A DNA stretch of 64,000 nt from Brevundimonas goettingensis (GCF_017487405.1 NZ_CP062222.1:605001-669000), one strand, 5' to 3'; shown: positions 28,861 to 38,054, numbered from the stretch's first letter. The notes: generated by a model from the letters alone, not told the origin. Program-made: numbers and translations.

Positions 28861-31080
28861 TCAGTAGTTGTACCGCAGCGTGACCCCATAGGTCGGCGGC
28901 GGGTTGAACGACCCGAAGGTCACGCCGGCGAAGGTGCCCTCATAGGTCTTGGTCTGCTCGTCGGTCAGGTTCTTGCCCCAGACCGAGAAGGACCAGCGGT
29001 CCATCGGATCGGTGTAGATGACCCGGGCGTCGAGGAAGCTCGTGGGGTCGCGGATCTCCGGCGGCAGATTGCTCTGGTCGTCGTAGATCTTGCTTTCGTA
29101 GACGTAGTCGGCCGCCACCTTGATCTCGGCGCCCGAGGCCAGGTTGAAGGCATAGGCCGGCGACAGGGTGAACTTGTGATCCGGAATTCGGGTCAGGTGA
29201 TTGCCGGAATAGTCCACCGAAACGCCGCTCTCGATCGTGGTGTAGTCGGTGAAGCGGGCGTGGGTGTAGGCGTAGGTCGCATTGACCGAGAAGCCGTTGC
29301 CCGGGTTCCAGCCGAACTCGGTTTCCAGACCCTCGATGCGCGCCTCGCCGGCGTTGGCGGTCTTCAGGCCGGTGCCCGAGGGAATCCGGACCTGCAGATC
29401 GGTGTAGTTGGCCAGATAGACCGAGGCGTTCAGGGTCACCGTGCGGTCGAGGAACTGGGTGCGGATCCCCAGCTCATAGTTGGTGATGAACTCGGGATCG
29501 TAGGGCACCACGGCCTCGGCCGAATCGCCCGGGCTTTCCTGGAAGCCGCCGCTCTTGAAGCCGCGCGAGACCGAGCCGTAGCCCATCACGTCCGGCGAGA
29601 AGTGGTAGTCGGCGCCGATCCGCCAGGTGGCCGCGCCCCAGTCGTCGCCTGCCGCCACGTTCGTGTACTCGTCGTTGACGTTGAAGGTGCCGGGCACATT
29701 GCTGAGGCCCGTCGAGACGATGTCCTTCTCGTCGCGGGTGTAGCGGGCGCCGCCGAAGACGTTCAGCTTTTCTGTGACCGGCCAGGTGATGTCGCCATAG
29801 ACAGCGGTCGAGACGGTTTCGTTGTCCTGGGTGATGTATTCGTCGATGACAAGGCCGAAAAGATCTTCGAAGTCGAGCAGGGACGAGGCGGTCCGCCGGG
29901 TCTCGCCGTGGTAGCGGTACAGGCCCAGAACCCAGGTCAGGGTGCTGTCGGGCAGGGACTTCAACTGCAGCTCATGGCTGTCGATCTTGCTCTGCTCGTC
30001 GGTGCCGCCCGAGATGCCTCCGAGCCCTTCGGGCAGGCCGGTCGGGGTCGCCGAGCCGTCGAAATCATAGAGGGCGAAGTAGTCGAGATCGCGATAGGCG
30101 CCGAGGTAGCTCAGGGTCGCGAAGGGCAGGTCCCATTCGGCCTTGGCGCGAACGCCCCAGGTGTCGCGGTCCTGTTGTCCGTCGAAGGTCGAGTTGTTGA
30201 AGTCGCGATCCCAGTTGATGACATAAAGGCCGCTCAGCGCACCGCTGCCGTCGTCATAGAGGGCGCGGTTGGACGGGCCGTTGGCGCGGTCGCGGGCATA
30301 GTCGACGGTCAGGTTCAGGCGGAAGGTCTCGACAGGCTCGGCGCGCAGCTGGATGCGCGCGCTTTGCGAGTCCTGATCGTCGACCTCGCCTTCTTTGCCG
30401 CCGTCGACAATGCGGTCGACATAGCCGTCATGCTGGTGGATGCTGACGCCGATGCGCACCGCCGCCTTGCCGTCGGCGAAGGGGAGGTTGATCATCCCGG
30501 CCAGGTCGCGGCTGTTGAAGTTGCCCAGCGAACCCTCGGCGGCGGCTTCGAAGCTGTTGAGGTCGGGGCGGTTGGTGACGACGTTCACCGCGCCGCCGAC
30601 GACGTTGCGGCCGAACAGGGTGCCCTGGGGGCCTTTCAGGACCTCGATGCGCTGCAGGTCGAAGCTGTCGAAATTGATGGCGGCCGGGCGGCCGTAATAG
30701 ACTTCGTCGACGAAGACCGCAGAACTGGGGTCGCCGGCGGCGCCGCGGTCGGAGGACGACACCCCACGCACCGAAAGCCGGGGTTCGCTGGCGGGATAGG
30801 CGTCAAACTGGAGGCCAGGGGTCCGGCCCACGACGTCCTGGACCGTCTGGATGCGGGCCTCGTCGATCTGCTCGCCGCCCAGAACGGTAACGGTGACCGG
30901 GACGTCCTGCTTGTTCTGATCCCGCCGTTGGGCCGAGACGATGATGTCATCGACGGTGGTGGCCTGGGCGTCCTGCGCGGCGGGCGTCGCGTTCTGCGCC
31001 CAAACCGCCGCCGGCGCGCTTGCCAGCGCGACCACGGACACCCCCAGCATAAGGCCCTTGCGGCCGAGCCAAGCTTTCAT
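28861..31080 (-). CDS. TonB-dependent outer-membrane receptor
   Basis: 739 residues with a signal peptide ending at AVWAQ near residue 29, a TonB box-like stretch DDIIVSAQRR near residue 43, a plug domain (LSVRGVSSSD, VLKGPQGTLFGRNVVGG) and a beta barrel ending in an aromatic residue (LRYNY). It imports a substrate across the outer membrane with energy from TonB. The ATG at 31080 follows GGGAGG. Genes around it degrade organic acids, so an aromatic or acid ligand is more likely than iron, but this is inference. The upstream 300 bp is AT-rich and regulatory. Confidence 0.93.
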   Translation of the reverse strand: MKAWLGRKGLMLGVSVVALASAPAAVWAQNATPAAQDAQATTVDDIIVSAQRRDQNKQDVPVTVTVLGGEQIDEARIQTVQDVVGRTPGLQFDAYPASEPRLSVRGVSSSDRGAAGDPSSAVFVDEVYYGRPAAINFDSFDLQRIEVLKGPQGTLFGRNVVGGAVNVVTNRPDLNSFEAAAEGSLGNFNSRDLAGMINLPFADGKAAVRIGVSIHQHDGYVDRIVDGGKEGEVDDQDSQSARIQLRAEPVETFRLNLTVDYARDRANGPSNRALYDDGSGALSGLYVINWDRDFNNSTFDGQQDRDTWGVRAKAEWDLPFATLSYLGAYRDLDYFALYDFDGSATPTGLPEGLGGISGGTDEQSKIDSHELQLKSLPDSTLTWVLGLYRYHGETRRTASSLLDFEDLFGLVIDEYITQDNETVSTAVYGDITWPVTEKLNVFGGARYTRDEKDIVSTGLSNVPGTFNVNDEYTNVAAGDDWGAATWRIGADYHFSPDVMGYGSVSRGFKSGGFQESPGDSAEAVVPYDPEFITNYELGIRTQFLDRTVTLNASVYLANYTDLQVRIPSGTGLKTANAGEARIEGLETEFGWNPGNGFSVNATYAYTHARFTDYTTIESGVSVDYSGNHLTRIPDHKFTLSPAYAFNLASGAEIKVAADYVYESKIYDDQSNLPPEIRDPTSFLDARVIYTDPMDRWSFSVWGKNLTDEQTKTYEGTFAGVTFGSFNPPPTYGVTLRYNY

Positions 31081-31384
31081 TCTATCCTCCCGTCCCCGGT
31101 TTATCCGAGGTTCCGGAAACGGTATCCCGCCCCCGACTTTGTTCAAGGCATGATAATATAGCGAAAGTGCATCGCGCGAGCCGTTACCGAACGATCGGCG
31201 ATATTTTGTTTAGGGTTTCTTCCGCTATTCTTTGGCGTTCGCGCCGAGCGGGAATTCATACTTGCGAATGCGAACGCATCGCCGTGCGGTCCCGGCATTC
31301 GGGCCCTGACGCCACCAGCTTACACCGTCGCCGTACCGATCTTTATGCGAGTTTTCTATCGTTTCATTTGGCGGGCGAGGGGGC
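31081..31384. promoter_or_regulatory. Intergenic region upstream of the TonB receptor
   Basis: This 304-bp stretch is clearly richer in A+T than its surroundings and holds no convincing gene. It must contain the receptor promoter. A 12-bp palindrome ATGCGAACGCAT (31268-31279) shares the core GCGAACGC with the operator at 27886-27905. A GGCATGATAATATAG segment (31148-31162) lies near the receptor end. Confidence 0.5.
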
Positions 31385-32188
31385 TCAGAGCCCCTCGCTC
31401 CAGACCGGGGCGTTCATCGCCTTGAAATGTCCCAGACTTTCCGGAGCGCCGAAGCGGTTGATCACCTCGGCGTCCGTGAGCGCCTGGCCGGTGCACTCGG
31501 CCGAGGTCCGCATGGCCAGCAGAACGGCCGCTTCGACATAGCTGTCCGGCGGCGAGACCCGGTGGGCCCGGGTCTGCAGGACTTCAGCCGGTCGCGACTC
31601 CTCCCAGCCCGGCGTCCGGATCGCCGCGACGGGGCGCAGGGCGTTCACCGCGATGCCGTTCTCGCGCTGTTCCTCGGCGAATCCCACGGTCATTCCGGCG
31701 ACGGCGCGTTTGGTGGCCCCATAGTGGCTGATCCGTTCGGCGGCGACCGAGGACACGGTGATGATGTTTCCGCTCCGGTTCTGGATCATCGACGGCAGGA
31801 CGGCGCGAATGGCGTGGAAGACGCCGTGCACATTGACCCGGAACTGCCGCTCCCAGTCCTCCGCGCTGATCGTCGAGAAGGATCCCGGCGCATAGTAGAC
31901 GGCGTTGGTCATCAGGATGTCGACGCGCCCGAAGCGATCGAGAACCGCATCGACCATGGCCTGGATCGACGCCGGATCGGCGACGTCGCAGATGACCGGA
32001 AAGGCCACGCCGCCCGCCGCCTCGACCCGGCCGGCCGTGTGGGCGAGGGTGTGCGGCTCCTCGCCTTTGGACCGGGCGGCGATGACGACCGCCGCGCCCT
32101 CGGCTCCAAATCCCTCGGCGCACCAGGCGCCCAGGCCACGGCTGGCGCCGGTGATAATCGCGACCTTGTGCGCCAGCCGTCCCGCCAT
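31385..32188 (-). CDS. Short-chain dehydrogenase/reductase (SDR)
   Basis: 267 residues. TGASRGLG near residue 14 binds the cofactor; the catalytic Ser is in VSSVAAERISHYGATK, which also gives the Tyr and Lys. The NNAG motif is changed to TNAVYY, which is unusual. It is divergent from the FAD-linked oxidase gene, with a motif-rich region between them. It probably handles an alcohol or keto intermediate of the same pathway. Confidence 0.87.
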   Translation of the reverse strand: MAGRLAHKVAIITGASRGLGAWCAEGFGAEGAAVVIAARSKGEEPHTLAHTAGRVEAAGGVAFPVICDVADPASIQAMVDAVLDRFGRVDILMTNAVYYAPGSFSTISAEDWERQFRVNVHGVFHAIRAVLPSMIQNRSGNIITVSSVAAERISHYGATKRAVAGMTVGFAEEQRENGIAVNALRPVAAIRTPGWEESRPAEVLQTRAHRVSPPDSYVEAAVLLAMRTSAECTGQALTDAEVINRFGAPESLGHFKAMNAPVWSEGL

Positions 32189-32253
32189 GTCCGTTCCTCA
32201 GTCTCAGGTTCCCAAGCCTTAGGCGGCGCGCGAAGGCAGGCCCAGCCGAGGCG

Positions 32254-32303
32254 TTGAATGAAACCATTCGGGGGAGGGGCATGCATCTGACGCATGATCA
32301 GAT
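32254..32303 (+). promoter_or_regulatory. Paired motif copies between SDR and FAD oxidase genes
   Basis: Bases 32256-32269 form GAATG-AAAC-CATTC (read on the other strand CGAATGGTTTCAT, near the island motif). Bases 32284-32304 form the perfect inverted repeat CATCTGA-N7-TCAGATG, containing CTGACGCATGAT. The two elements lie about 28 bp apart, 66-115 bp upstream of the SDR start. Confidence 0.5.
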
Positions 32304-32388
32304 GAGCAAATCGCATCCTGAACAGGGCCTGGGGTCGCTAGTCTCAAACCGACGCCGGGCTTGCGGCGCGCGACCCGGAAGTCCTGAG

Positions 32389-33798
32389 TTGAGCCTGTTC
32401 GACGATCTTGAAGCGGTGCTGGGCGCCGGCAATGTGCTGCGGGGCGAGGCGGCCCGGGAGAAGGTGCACACCCTCTACTATCCCGTCGGAACGCCTCTGG
32501 CGGTGCTGCGGCCCGGCACGACCGACGAGCTCTCGCAGGCGCTGCGCCTTTGCAACGCCGCAGGCCAGCCGGTCGTACCGTTCGGCGGTCTGACCAATCT
32601 TGTCGAAAGCGCCCATGCTCAGGACATGATCGCGATCACGCTGGAACGCATGGCCCAGGTCGAGGTCATCGACACCGTCAACTCGGTGATGACGGTTCAG
32701 GCCGGTTGCAAGCTTCAGACGGCGCAGGAGGCGGCCGAGGCCGTCGATCTCTTCTTCCCCGTCGACATCGGCGCGCGGGGCTCGGCGACCCTGGGCGGTG
32801 TCCTGTCCACCAACGCGGGCGGCAACCGGGTGCTGCGTTGGGGCATGATGCGCGACAATGTCCTGGGGCTGGAGGCGGTGCTGGCCGACGGGACGGTGAT
32901 CAGCAGCCTGAACAGTCTGCTCAAGAATAACGCCGGCTACGACCTGAAGCAGCTGTTCATCGGCTCGGAAGGCACGCTCGGGGTGGTCACCCGCGCGGTG
33001 CTGCGCCTGCGGACCCGGCCGACGAGCCAGTGCACGGCCCTGGTGGCGGTCGAAGATTTCGAGGCTCTGCCCAAGCTGCTGGAGGCGGCGCATCGGGGGT
33101 TGGGCGGCACGCTCTGCGCTTTCGAGGTGATGTGGGGCGACACCTATCGCCTGGCGACGACGGCCCCCGCGCCCGCCCTTCCGATCCTGCCGCATGGCCA
33201 CGCCTACTACGCCCTGATCGAGTCCATGGGCGCCGATCAGGAGGCCGACGCGGCCCGCTTCGAGACCCTGCTCGGCGAAGCTTTGGAGGCGGGGCTCGTC
33301 GCCGACGCGGTCCTGGCCAAGTCGACCGCCGAGACCGCCGCCATATGGATGGTGCGCGAGGAGGGGACCGCCGAAACGGCCCGTCGCGGCGCCATCTTCC
33401 TGTTCGACGTCAGCCTGAAGATCGGCGACATGGAGGCCTATGTTCGCGCGCTCAAGGCCTCATTGGCCGACCGCTTCGGCGAGGCTGCGGACGTCTGGGT
33501 GTTCGGGCATCTGGGCGACGGAAACCTGCACATCAACATCAATATCCACGGCCCGGCCGAGGACGTCCGGCACGATGTGGAGGCGCTGGTCTACGAACCT
33601 CTGGCGCGCGTGAAGGGCTCGATCTCGGCCGAGCACGGGGTGGGGCTGCACAAGCGGGACTTCCTGCATGTATCCCGGTCGGCGGAGGAGCGGGGTCTCA
33701 TGGCGCGGCTGAAGACCGCCCTCGATCCGAACCATATCCTCAATCCCGGCAAGATCTTCGTGATCGAGGGAGATGGGATCGCGGCGCCTGCGCACTGA
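32389..33798 (+). CDS. FAD-linked oxidase/dehydrogenase (GlcD / D-2-hydroxyglutarate dehydrogenase type)
   Basis: 469 residues from TTG 32389; this start gives the normal family length, whereas the in-frame ATGs at 32281 and 32302 lie inside an inverted repeat that looks regulatory. The PCMH-type FAD site is visible in VPFGGLTNLVESAH near residue 60 and GGVLSTNAGGNRVLRWG near residue 135. The C-terminal cap has FGHLGDGNLHININ and ISAEHGVGLHKRDFL, both typical of D-2-hydroxyacid dehydrogenases. It passes electrons from a D-2-hydroxy acid to a carrier. The start codon is the main uncertainty. Confidence 0.87.
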   Translation: MSLFDDLEAVLGAGNVLRGEAAREKVHTLYYPVGTPLAVLRPGTTDELSQALRLCNAAGQPVVPFGGLTNLVESAHAQDMIAITLERMAQVEVIDTVNSVMTVQAGCKLQTAQEAAEAVDLFFPVDIGARGSATLGGVLSTNAGGNRVLRWGMMRDNVLGLEAVLADGTVISSLNSLLKNNAGYDLKQLFIGSEGTLGVVTRAVLRLRTRPTSQCTALVAVEDFEALPKLLEAAHRGLGGTLCAFEVMWGDTYRLATTAPAPALPILPHGHAYYALIESMGADQEADAARFETLLGEALEAGLVADAVLAKSTAETAAIWMVREEGTAETARRGAIFLFDVSLKIGDMEAYVRALKASLADRFGEAADVWVFGHLGDGNLHININIHGPAEDVRHDVEALVYEPLARVKGSISAEHGVGLHKRDFLHVSRSAEERGLMARLKTALDPNHILNPGKIFVIEGDGIAAPAH

Positions 33799-33814
33799 GG
33801 TTCGGCCGCTTCGG

Positions 33815-36214
33815 TCAGAAGCGCCGGGACAGGGAAAGCGACAGGTTTCGAGGCCTCTGCGGCGTGGCGACGGTCTCGACGCCCACCAGGAACGGATTGC
33901 CATAGCCGAAGGTGTCGCCTTCGCCGCCGAACAGATTATCGATGCGCATCACCGCCGACCAGGCGCCGAGATCGACGCCTGCCGCCATCTCCGTCGTCGG
34001 ATAGCCGCCCATATCCGTCCTGGTCTGCAAGGACAGTTGCTGGGTCGAGGCACCGACATAACCCACCGATCCGCTGATCCAGGCCCTGTGCCCACGAACT
34101 GAAAGACCACGGCGCGCGCTTACGGCGCCCAGAATGCGCGGCACGCCGGGGAGGTCGCCATCAATGGCCAGAGGGTAGCTGTCGTCGGATGCATCCAGCA
34201 CGGGATTGCTGCCCATCAGGTTGAAGTCGATCCGAAGGGGACCGTCCTTCCAGACGCCTTCCAGCTCGATCCCCTCATTGCTGCCGGAGCCGATATTGGC
34301 GGTGAACGGCAGGCCATCGCTTGAGACCCGGTCGGACTGGATCGACCGCCAGTCGACGACGAAGGCGGCGAGGCGAAGGGCGATGCGGTCGTCGAAGGCT
34401 CGCCACCGCACGCCCAGCTCATAGCTGTGCAGGGTGTCCGGCCGGAAGGACCGATAGGGCTGCGAACCCGAACCAGGCTGGCCATAGGCCCCGTCCAGCA
34501 ATGCGCCGCCGTTGAAGCCGCCGATGCGATAGCCTTGGCTGACCTGCCCGAAGATCAGGACATTGTCCCGCCAAGCGTATTCCACCACGGCCTTGGAGAC
34601 GACGCCGTCATCCGTATTCTCGCCGTCAAAGGCGTCCGCGACGCCGCCGCGAAGCTGGGCGCGGGTGGAGGATTGCGTCGCGGTGTAGAAATACCGCCCA
34701 CCGAGGATGAGCTTGAGATCGCGCAGCGGCGCCCAGGAGACCTCGCCGAACACCGCGCCTTCATTGGTCTCGTCCTGCTTTTCCGCCTGATAGAGACGGG
34801 CGTCGGGGCTCAGGTCGAGTACCTCGCCGGTGCGGTCGTGGCTGTAGTGCGATCCGTAAAGCCCCGCCAGCCAGCCGATCGGGTCCGAGGTGGGCGCCGC
34901 GACAGAGGCTTCGATGGCGAAGGCGCGAATGCTGTCGGCTTCGTCATAGGCCATGGGGCCGCCGCTCCCGCCGAAACGCCCGGCGGCGGTGGTGGCGTCA
35001 TATCGGCGATCGAGGTCATGGCCCTGATAGGCGCTGGTCAGCCGGACGCGACCCCAGTCGTAGTCTCCGGTCAGGGCCAGGGACACGCCGTTGAAGTCGT
35101 TGTTGCTCGGCTCGCGCACCGACAGCGAGCGTTCGTAGGAGGGGAGGCGTTCGAACGCATACTGGCTGTCGTCGATGTGAAGCTCCTGGAACACCGAACC
35201 GAGCCGCGCTTCCCACCGATCGTTGACCCTCCACAGCAGGCTGACCCGGCCGCCGCTGCGGTTGGTGGCGCCGGTGTTGGTCAGATCCAGACCCGGGTCG
35301 TCGACCACCCCTTCCAGCACCTCTTCATAGAGCACCACCCGCAGGCCCAGACGATCGCGCAGCAGCGGAGCGTTGAACACCACATCGCCCGAATGGCCCG
35401 GCGCCGTGTCATCGGCGAACGTCAGCCCTGCCGTCACCTCGCCCTCCCAGGCGTCCAGACGGGGCTCGCGGCTGACCAGCTTCAGCACCCCGCCGATGGC
35501 CCCCGCGCCGTACAGCGTGCCTTGCGGCCCCCGCAGCAGTTCGACCCGATCCAGATCCACCAGTCTCAGGTCCGGGTCCGGCGCGTCATAGGTGAGGCGT
35601 GTATCGTCCAGATACAGGCCCACCATCGCCTGGGTCTGTCCTGTCAGGGCGCTGTCGGCCAGGCCGCGGACGAAAAGCTTGTTGCGGCCTGGCCCCAGGT
35701 TGGTGACCGTCAGGCCGGCCAGCCGGGTCGAGAGAGCCGCCGTGTCCAGCCGGGGCGCGGCCTCCAGCGACAGGCCGTCGACGGTCGAGAGGGAATAGGG
35801 GGCATCGGCCAGCGCCATGTCCCGCTTCGTCGCGGTGACGATCACGTCGCCGAGTTCGACGGCCTCGGGCTCGGGAGGCGGCGCGGGTCGCACCGGCGGT
35901 CGCGCGGCCGGACGACGGACGATCAAAAAGGTCCTGTCGTCGATGCGCCGGTAGGTGCAGCCGCTGCCCGACAACATCAGGCGAAGGGCCGCCTCGACCT
36001 CGAACATTCCCTGCACCGGCCGGGACCAGCCGCAGGCGGCGGCTTCGCCCGCGCCGATCGAGATTCCGGTCTGTGCGCCCAGGTTCAGGACGGCGCGGGC
36101 CATCGGCTGCGCCGGGATGCTCAGGCGCCGCGGGACGTCCGCCTGCGCCGCGCCGCAACCGAGTAGCCAAAGAAGGCCTGCCCCGAAGGCCTGTCGTCGA
36201 AATCCCGCCGTCAT
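33815..36214 (-). CDS. FecA-like TonB-dependent receptor with N-terminal signalling domain
   Basis: 799 residues. After a signal peptide (ending near AAQAD) comes a secretin/TonB short N-terminal (STN) domain, residues about 28-100, ending FLIVRR, then a proline-rich linker, the TonB box ELGDVIVTATKR, the plug (VELLRGPQGTLYGAGAIGG) and the barrel ending LSLSRRF. The STN domain is the part that contacts a FecR-type anti-sigma factor, and such a gene lies immediately upstream. The ligand is unknown. An in-frame TTG one codon earlier is an alternative start. Confidence 0.92.
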   Translation of the reverse strand: MTAGFRRQAFGAGLLWLLGCGAAQADVPRRLSIPAQPMARAVLNLGAQTGISIGAGEAAACGWSRPVQGMFEVEAALRLMLSGSGCTYRRIDDRTFLIVRRPAARPPVRPAPPPEPEAVELGDVIVTATKRDMALADAPYSLSTVDGLSLEAAPRLDTAALSTRLAGLTVTNLGPGRNKLFVRGLADSALTGQTQAMVGLYLDDTRLTYDAPDPDLRLVDLDRVELLRGPQGTLYGAGAIGGVLKLVSREPRLDAWEGEVTAGLTFADDTAPGHSGDVVFNAPLLRDRLGLRVVLYEEVLEGVVDDPGLDLTNTGATNRSGGRVSLLWRVNDRWEARLGSVFQELHIDDSQYAFERLPSYERSLSVREPSNNDFNGVSLALTGDYDWGRVRLTSAYQGHDLDRRYDATTAAGRFGGSGGPMAYDEADSIRAFAIEASVAAPTSDPIGWLAGLYGSHYSHDRTGEVLDLSPDARLYQAEKQDETNEGAVFGEVSWAPLRDLKLILGGRYFYTATQSSTRAQLRGGVADAFDGENTDDGVVSKAVVEYAWRDNVLIFGQVSQGYRIGGFNGGALLDGAYGQPGSGSQPYRSFRPDTLHSYELGVRWRAFDDRIALRLAAFVVDWRSIQSDRVSSDGLPFTANIGSGSNEGIELEGVWKDGPLRIDFNLMGSNPVLDASDDSYPLAIDGDLPGVPRILGAVSARRGLSVRGHRAWISGSVGYVGASTQQLSLQTRTDMGGYPTTEMAAGVDLGAWSAVMRIDNLFGGEGDTFGYGNPFLVGVETVATPQRPRNLSLSLSRRF

Positions 36215-36221
36215 CAACAGA

Positions 36222-37244
36222 TCAGCGGGGCCTGAGCTCGATCGTCCCGTCCCGCTGGACGGCGGTCACCGGGAGGAAGGCCTCGAGCCGACGGATGGTC
36301 GCCGCCTGACCTTCGGGCGCCTGGCCATCCAGCGCCAGAACGCCGGTAAACCGCAGATCGGCCGCCGTGCCCACGGCACGGATCGGCATCGGCCAGGCGC
36401 GGTTCAGGTCGGCGACGACCTCGGACAAGGGGCGGTTGTCATAGACCAGACGCCCGGTCCGCCAGCCGGCCGTCTCGGGGGCGACGGTCTCGACCTGAAG
36501 GACACCGTCGTCGTCACCGCGCTCGACGGTCTGGCCCCGTGTCAGCCGGACATTGTGGGCGGGGTTGGCGAGATCGGACACTCGCACGACGCCGCGCGTG
36601 ACGGCGACGCGGGTCTCGTCCTGCCCTTGGCGAATGTCGAAGGCTGTGCCCAGCACCTCGACCCGGCTCTCGCCCACCGTGACGCGGAACGGGCGACGGG
36701 GGTCGTGGGCCACGTCGAAAGCCGCCTCAGCGGAGGCCATCTCCACCCGCCTCTCGCGCCGGTCCAGCCGAACGGACAGCCGCGACCCGCCGTTCATGAA
36801 GATGGTCGAGCCATCGGCCAGCGTCAGGGTGCGCTGCTCGCCAGGGGCAGTGACGTAGACATCGGTATGGCTGCCCAGCGACGGCGCCAGCAAGACGGCG
36901 ACCGCCACCGCTGCGGCGATGGAAATCCCGCCGCCGACCCAGCGCCAGGGTCTCGCGCCCTGCGCCGGCTTCCGGCTTGCGACCCGGCGAGCCGATGCTG
37001 TTTCCGGCGTCGCGGCGGCGGCCGCCGCGCGTGTCAGGGCCGCGTCCAGCGCCGCCCGGTCGTCGTCGAGCGCCGCGAGCAGACCTTCGGCCCGGGTATA
37101 GGCCTCCGCATGGTCAGGCGAGACCGCCAGCCAAGCTTCCAGCGCCAGGAAATCCGCTTCCGTGGCCTCGTCTCCGGCTAGCCGCACGGCCCAGGCCGAG
37201 GCCTGTTCCATGACGGACGGGGAAGGTTCATCGCGGCGGGTCAT
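36222..37244 (-). CDS. FecR-family anti-sigma/sigma-regulator membrane protein
   Basis: 340 residues. A cytoplasmic N-terminal DUF4880-like region (ASAWAVRLAGDEATEADFLA near residue 15, AWLAVSPDHAEAY), one membrane helix near residues 104-122, and a periplasmic FecR domain (TLADGSTIFMNGGSRL, GTAFDIRQ, VTRGVVRV) followed by a small C-terminal STN-like region. It relays ligand binding from the receptor downstream to the ECF sigma factor upstream. The gene lies 7 bp from the receptor gene and about 100 bp from the sigma gene, all on one strand. Confidence 0.93.
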   Translation of the reverse strand: MTRRDEPSPSVMEQASAWAVRLAGDEATEADFLALEAWLAVSPDHAEAYTRAEGLLAALDDDRAALDAALTRAAAAAATPETASARRVASRKPAQGARPWRWVGGGISIAAAVAVAVLLAPSLGSHTDVYVTAPGEQRTLTLADGSTIFMNGGSRLSVRLDRRERRVEMASAEAAFDVAHDPRRPFRVTVGESRVEVLGTAFDIRQGQDETRVAVTRGVVRVSDLANPAHNVRLTRGQTVERGDDDGVLQVETVAPETAGWRTGRLVYDNRPLSEVVADLNRAWPMPIRAVGTAADLRFTGVLALDGQAPEGQAATIRRLEAFLPVTAVQRDGTIELRPR

Positions 37245-37344
37245 GCGGTTTCGATCAGACGGGCAGGACGTCCGAATGGGCGTCCGGATGAAGAGACGCC
37301 GCGACTGGCGGCGCCCCACAAGAGAAAATGGCGAAATCTCGACA

Positions 37345-37878
37345 TCATGGCCATCCGACCTGTTCCAGCAGGCGGGCCAGCACCGTGCTGACGTACTTCT
37401 CGGCCGAGCTTCGGGACACCCCCATCCGGGCGGCGACCTCGGCATGGGTCAGGCCGTCGATCTTGTGCAGACGGAAAGCCTCGCGCGCCTTGGCGGGCAC
37501 GCCTTCCAGGGCGGCGGCGACCTGATCCAGCTTCAGACGCGCCCAGGCGGCGTCCTCGGGCGAGGGGGCGTCGACGACGGCGATTCCGTCCACGGCGGCG
37601 CCGGAGGCGTCGGTCCAGGCCTTGTCGCGCTCGGTCGCCCGCCGGCCGCCCCGGATGGCGTCCAGCATCAGATTGCCGCCGATCCGGTAGAGGAAGGGCA
37701 GGGGCGACTGGACCCCGGCCGCCGCTTCGTCCGGCATCGACTGCAGCCGCACATAGATGTCCTGGACGATGTCCTCGGCGCGGTCCTGCGAGCCGGTGCG
37801 CGTCGTGAAGAAGCGGACCAGTGCTGGGCGGCGGTCGAGGTAGACCGAGAGCAGTTCGGCTTTGGGACCTGGCGTCAA
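37345..37878 (-). CDS. ECF sigma factor, FecI-like
   Basis: About 177 residues from TTG 37878, giving the family-like beginning before LLSVYLDRRPALVRFF. Region 2 is at AEDIVQDIYVRL and region 4 at LDGLTHAEVAARMGVSRSSAEKYVSTVL-type sequence (helix-turn-helix). An upstream in-frame ATG at 37971 would add 31 residues that do not look like the family. With the FecR and STN-receptor genes it forms a complete cell-surface signalling unit. It is divergent from the ICMT-like gene. Confidence 0.88.
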   Translation of the reverse strand: MTPGPKAELLSVYLDRRPALVRFFTTRTGSQDRAEDIVQDIYVRLQSMPDEAAAGVQSPLPFLYRIGGNLMLDAIRGGRRATERDKAWTDASGAAVDGIAVVDAPSPEDAAWARLKLDQVAAALEGVPAKAREAFRLHKIDGLTHAEVAARMGVSRSSAEKYVSTVLARLLEQVGWP

Positions 37879-38054
37879 CTGTGGGACCTGTGCATGCGTG
37901 ACGCGACGATCAGACCGCCTGTTTCGAACGGCTTTCCGCGTCGCGCAATGCCCCTCTCCGATTATTTCCATTCGCCATTGCGAGGGTTCGCGCCCGGCGG
38001 CGTCATTGACGGAGCGCCAGATCAGCGAGCGCGATCCATCGAGACGAGACGACC

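Noticed and set aside
28780..31161. A plus-strand open frame of about 793 codons opposite the TonB receptor
   Set aside because: Mirror frame of a well-supported receptor; it also runs through the intergenic region and has no recognisable domain.
32254..32388. Earlier in-frame ATG starts (32254, 32281, 32302) for the FAD oxidase
   Set aside because: They lie in or beside inverted repeats that look regulatory and would add residues absent from the family; TTG 32389 fits the usual length better, though this is not certain.
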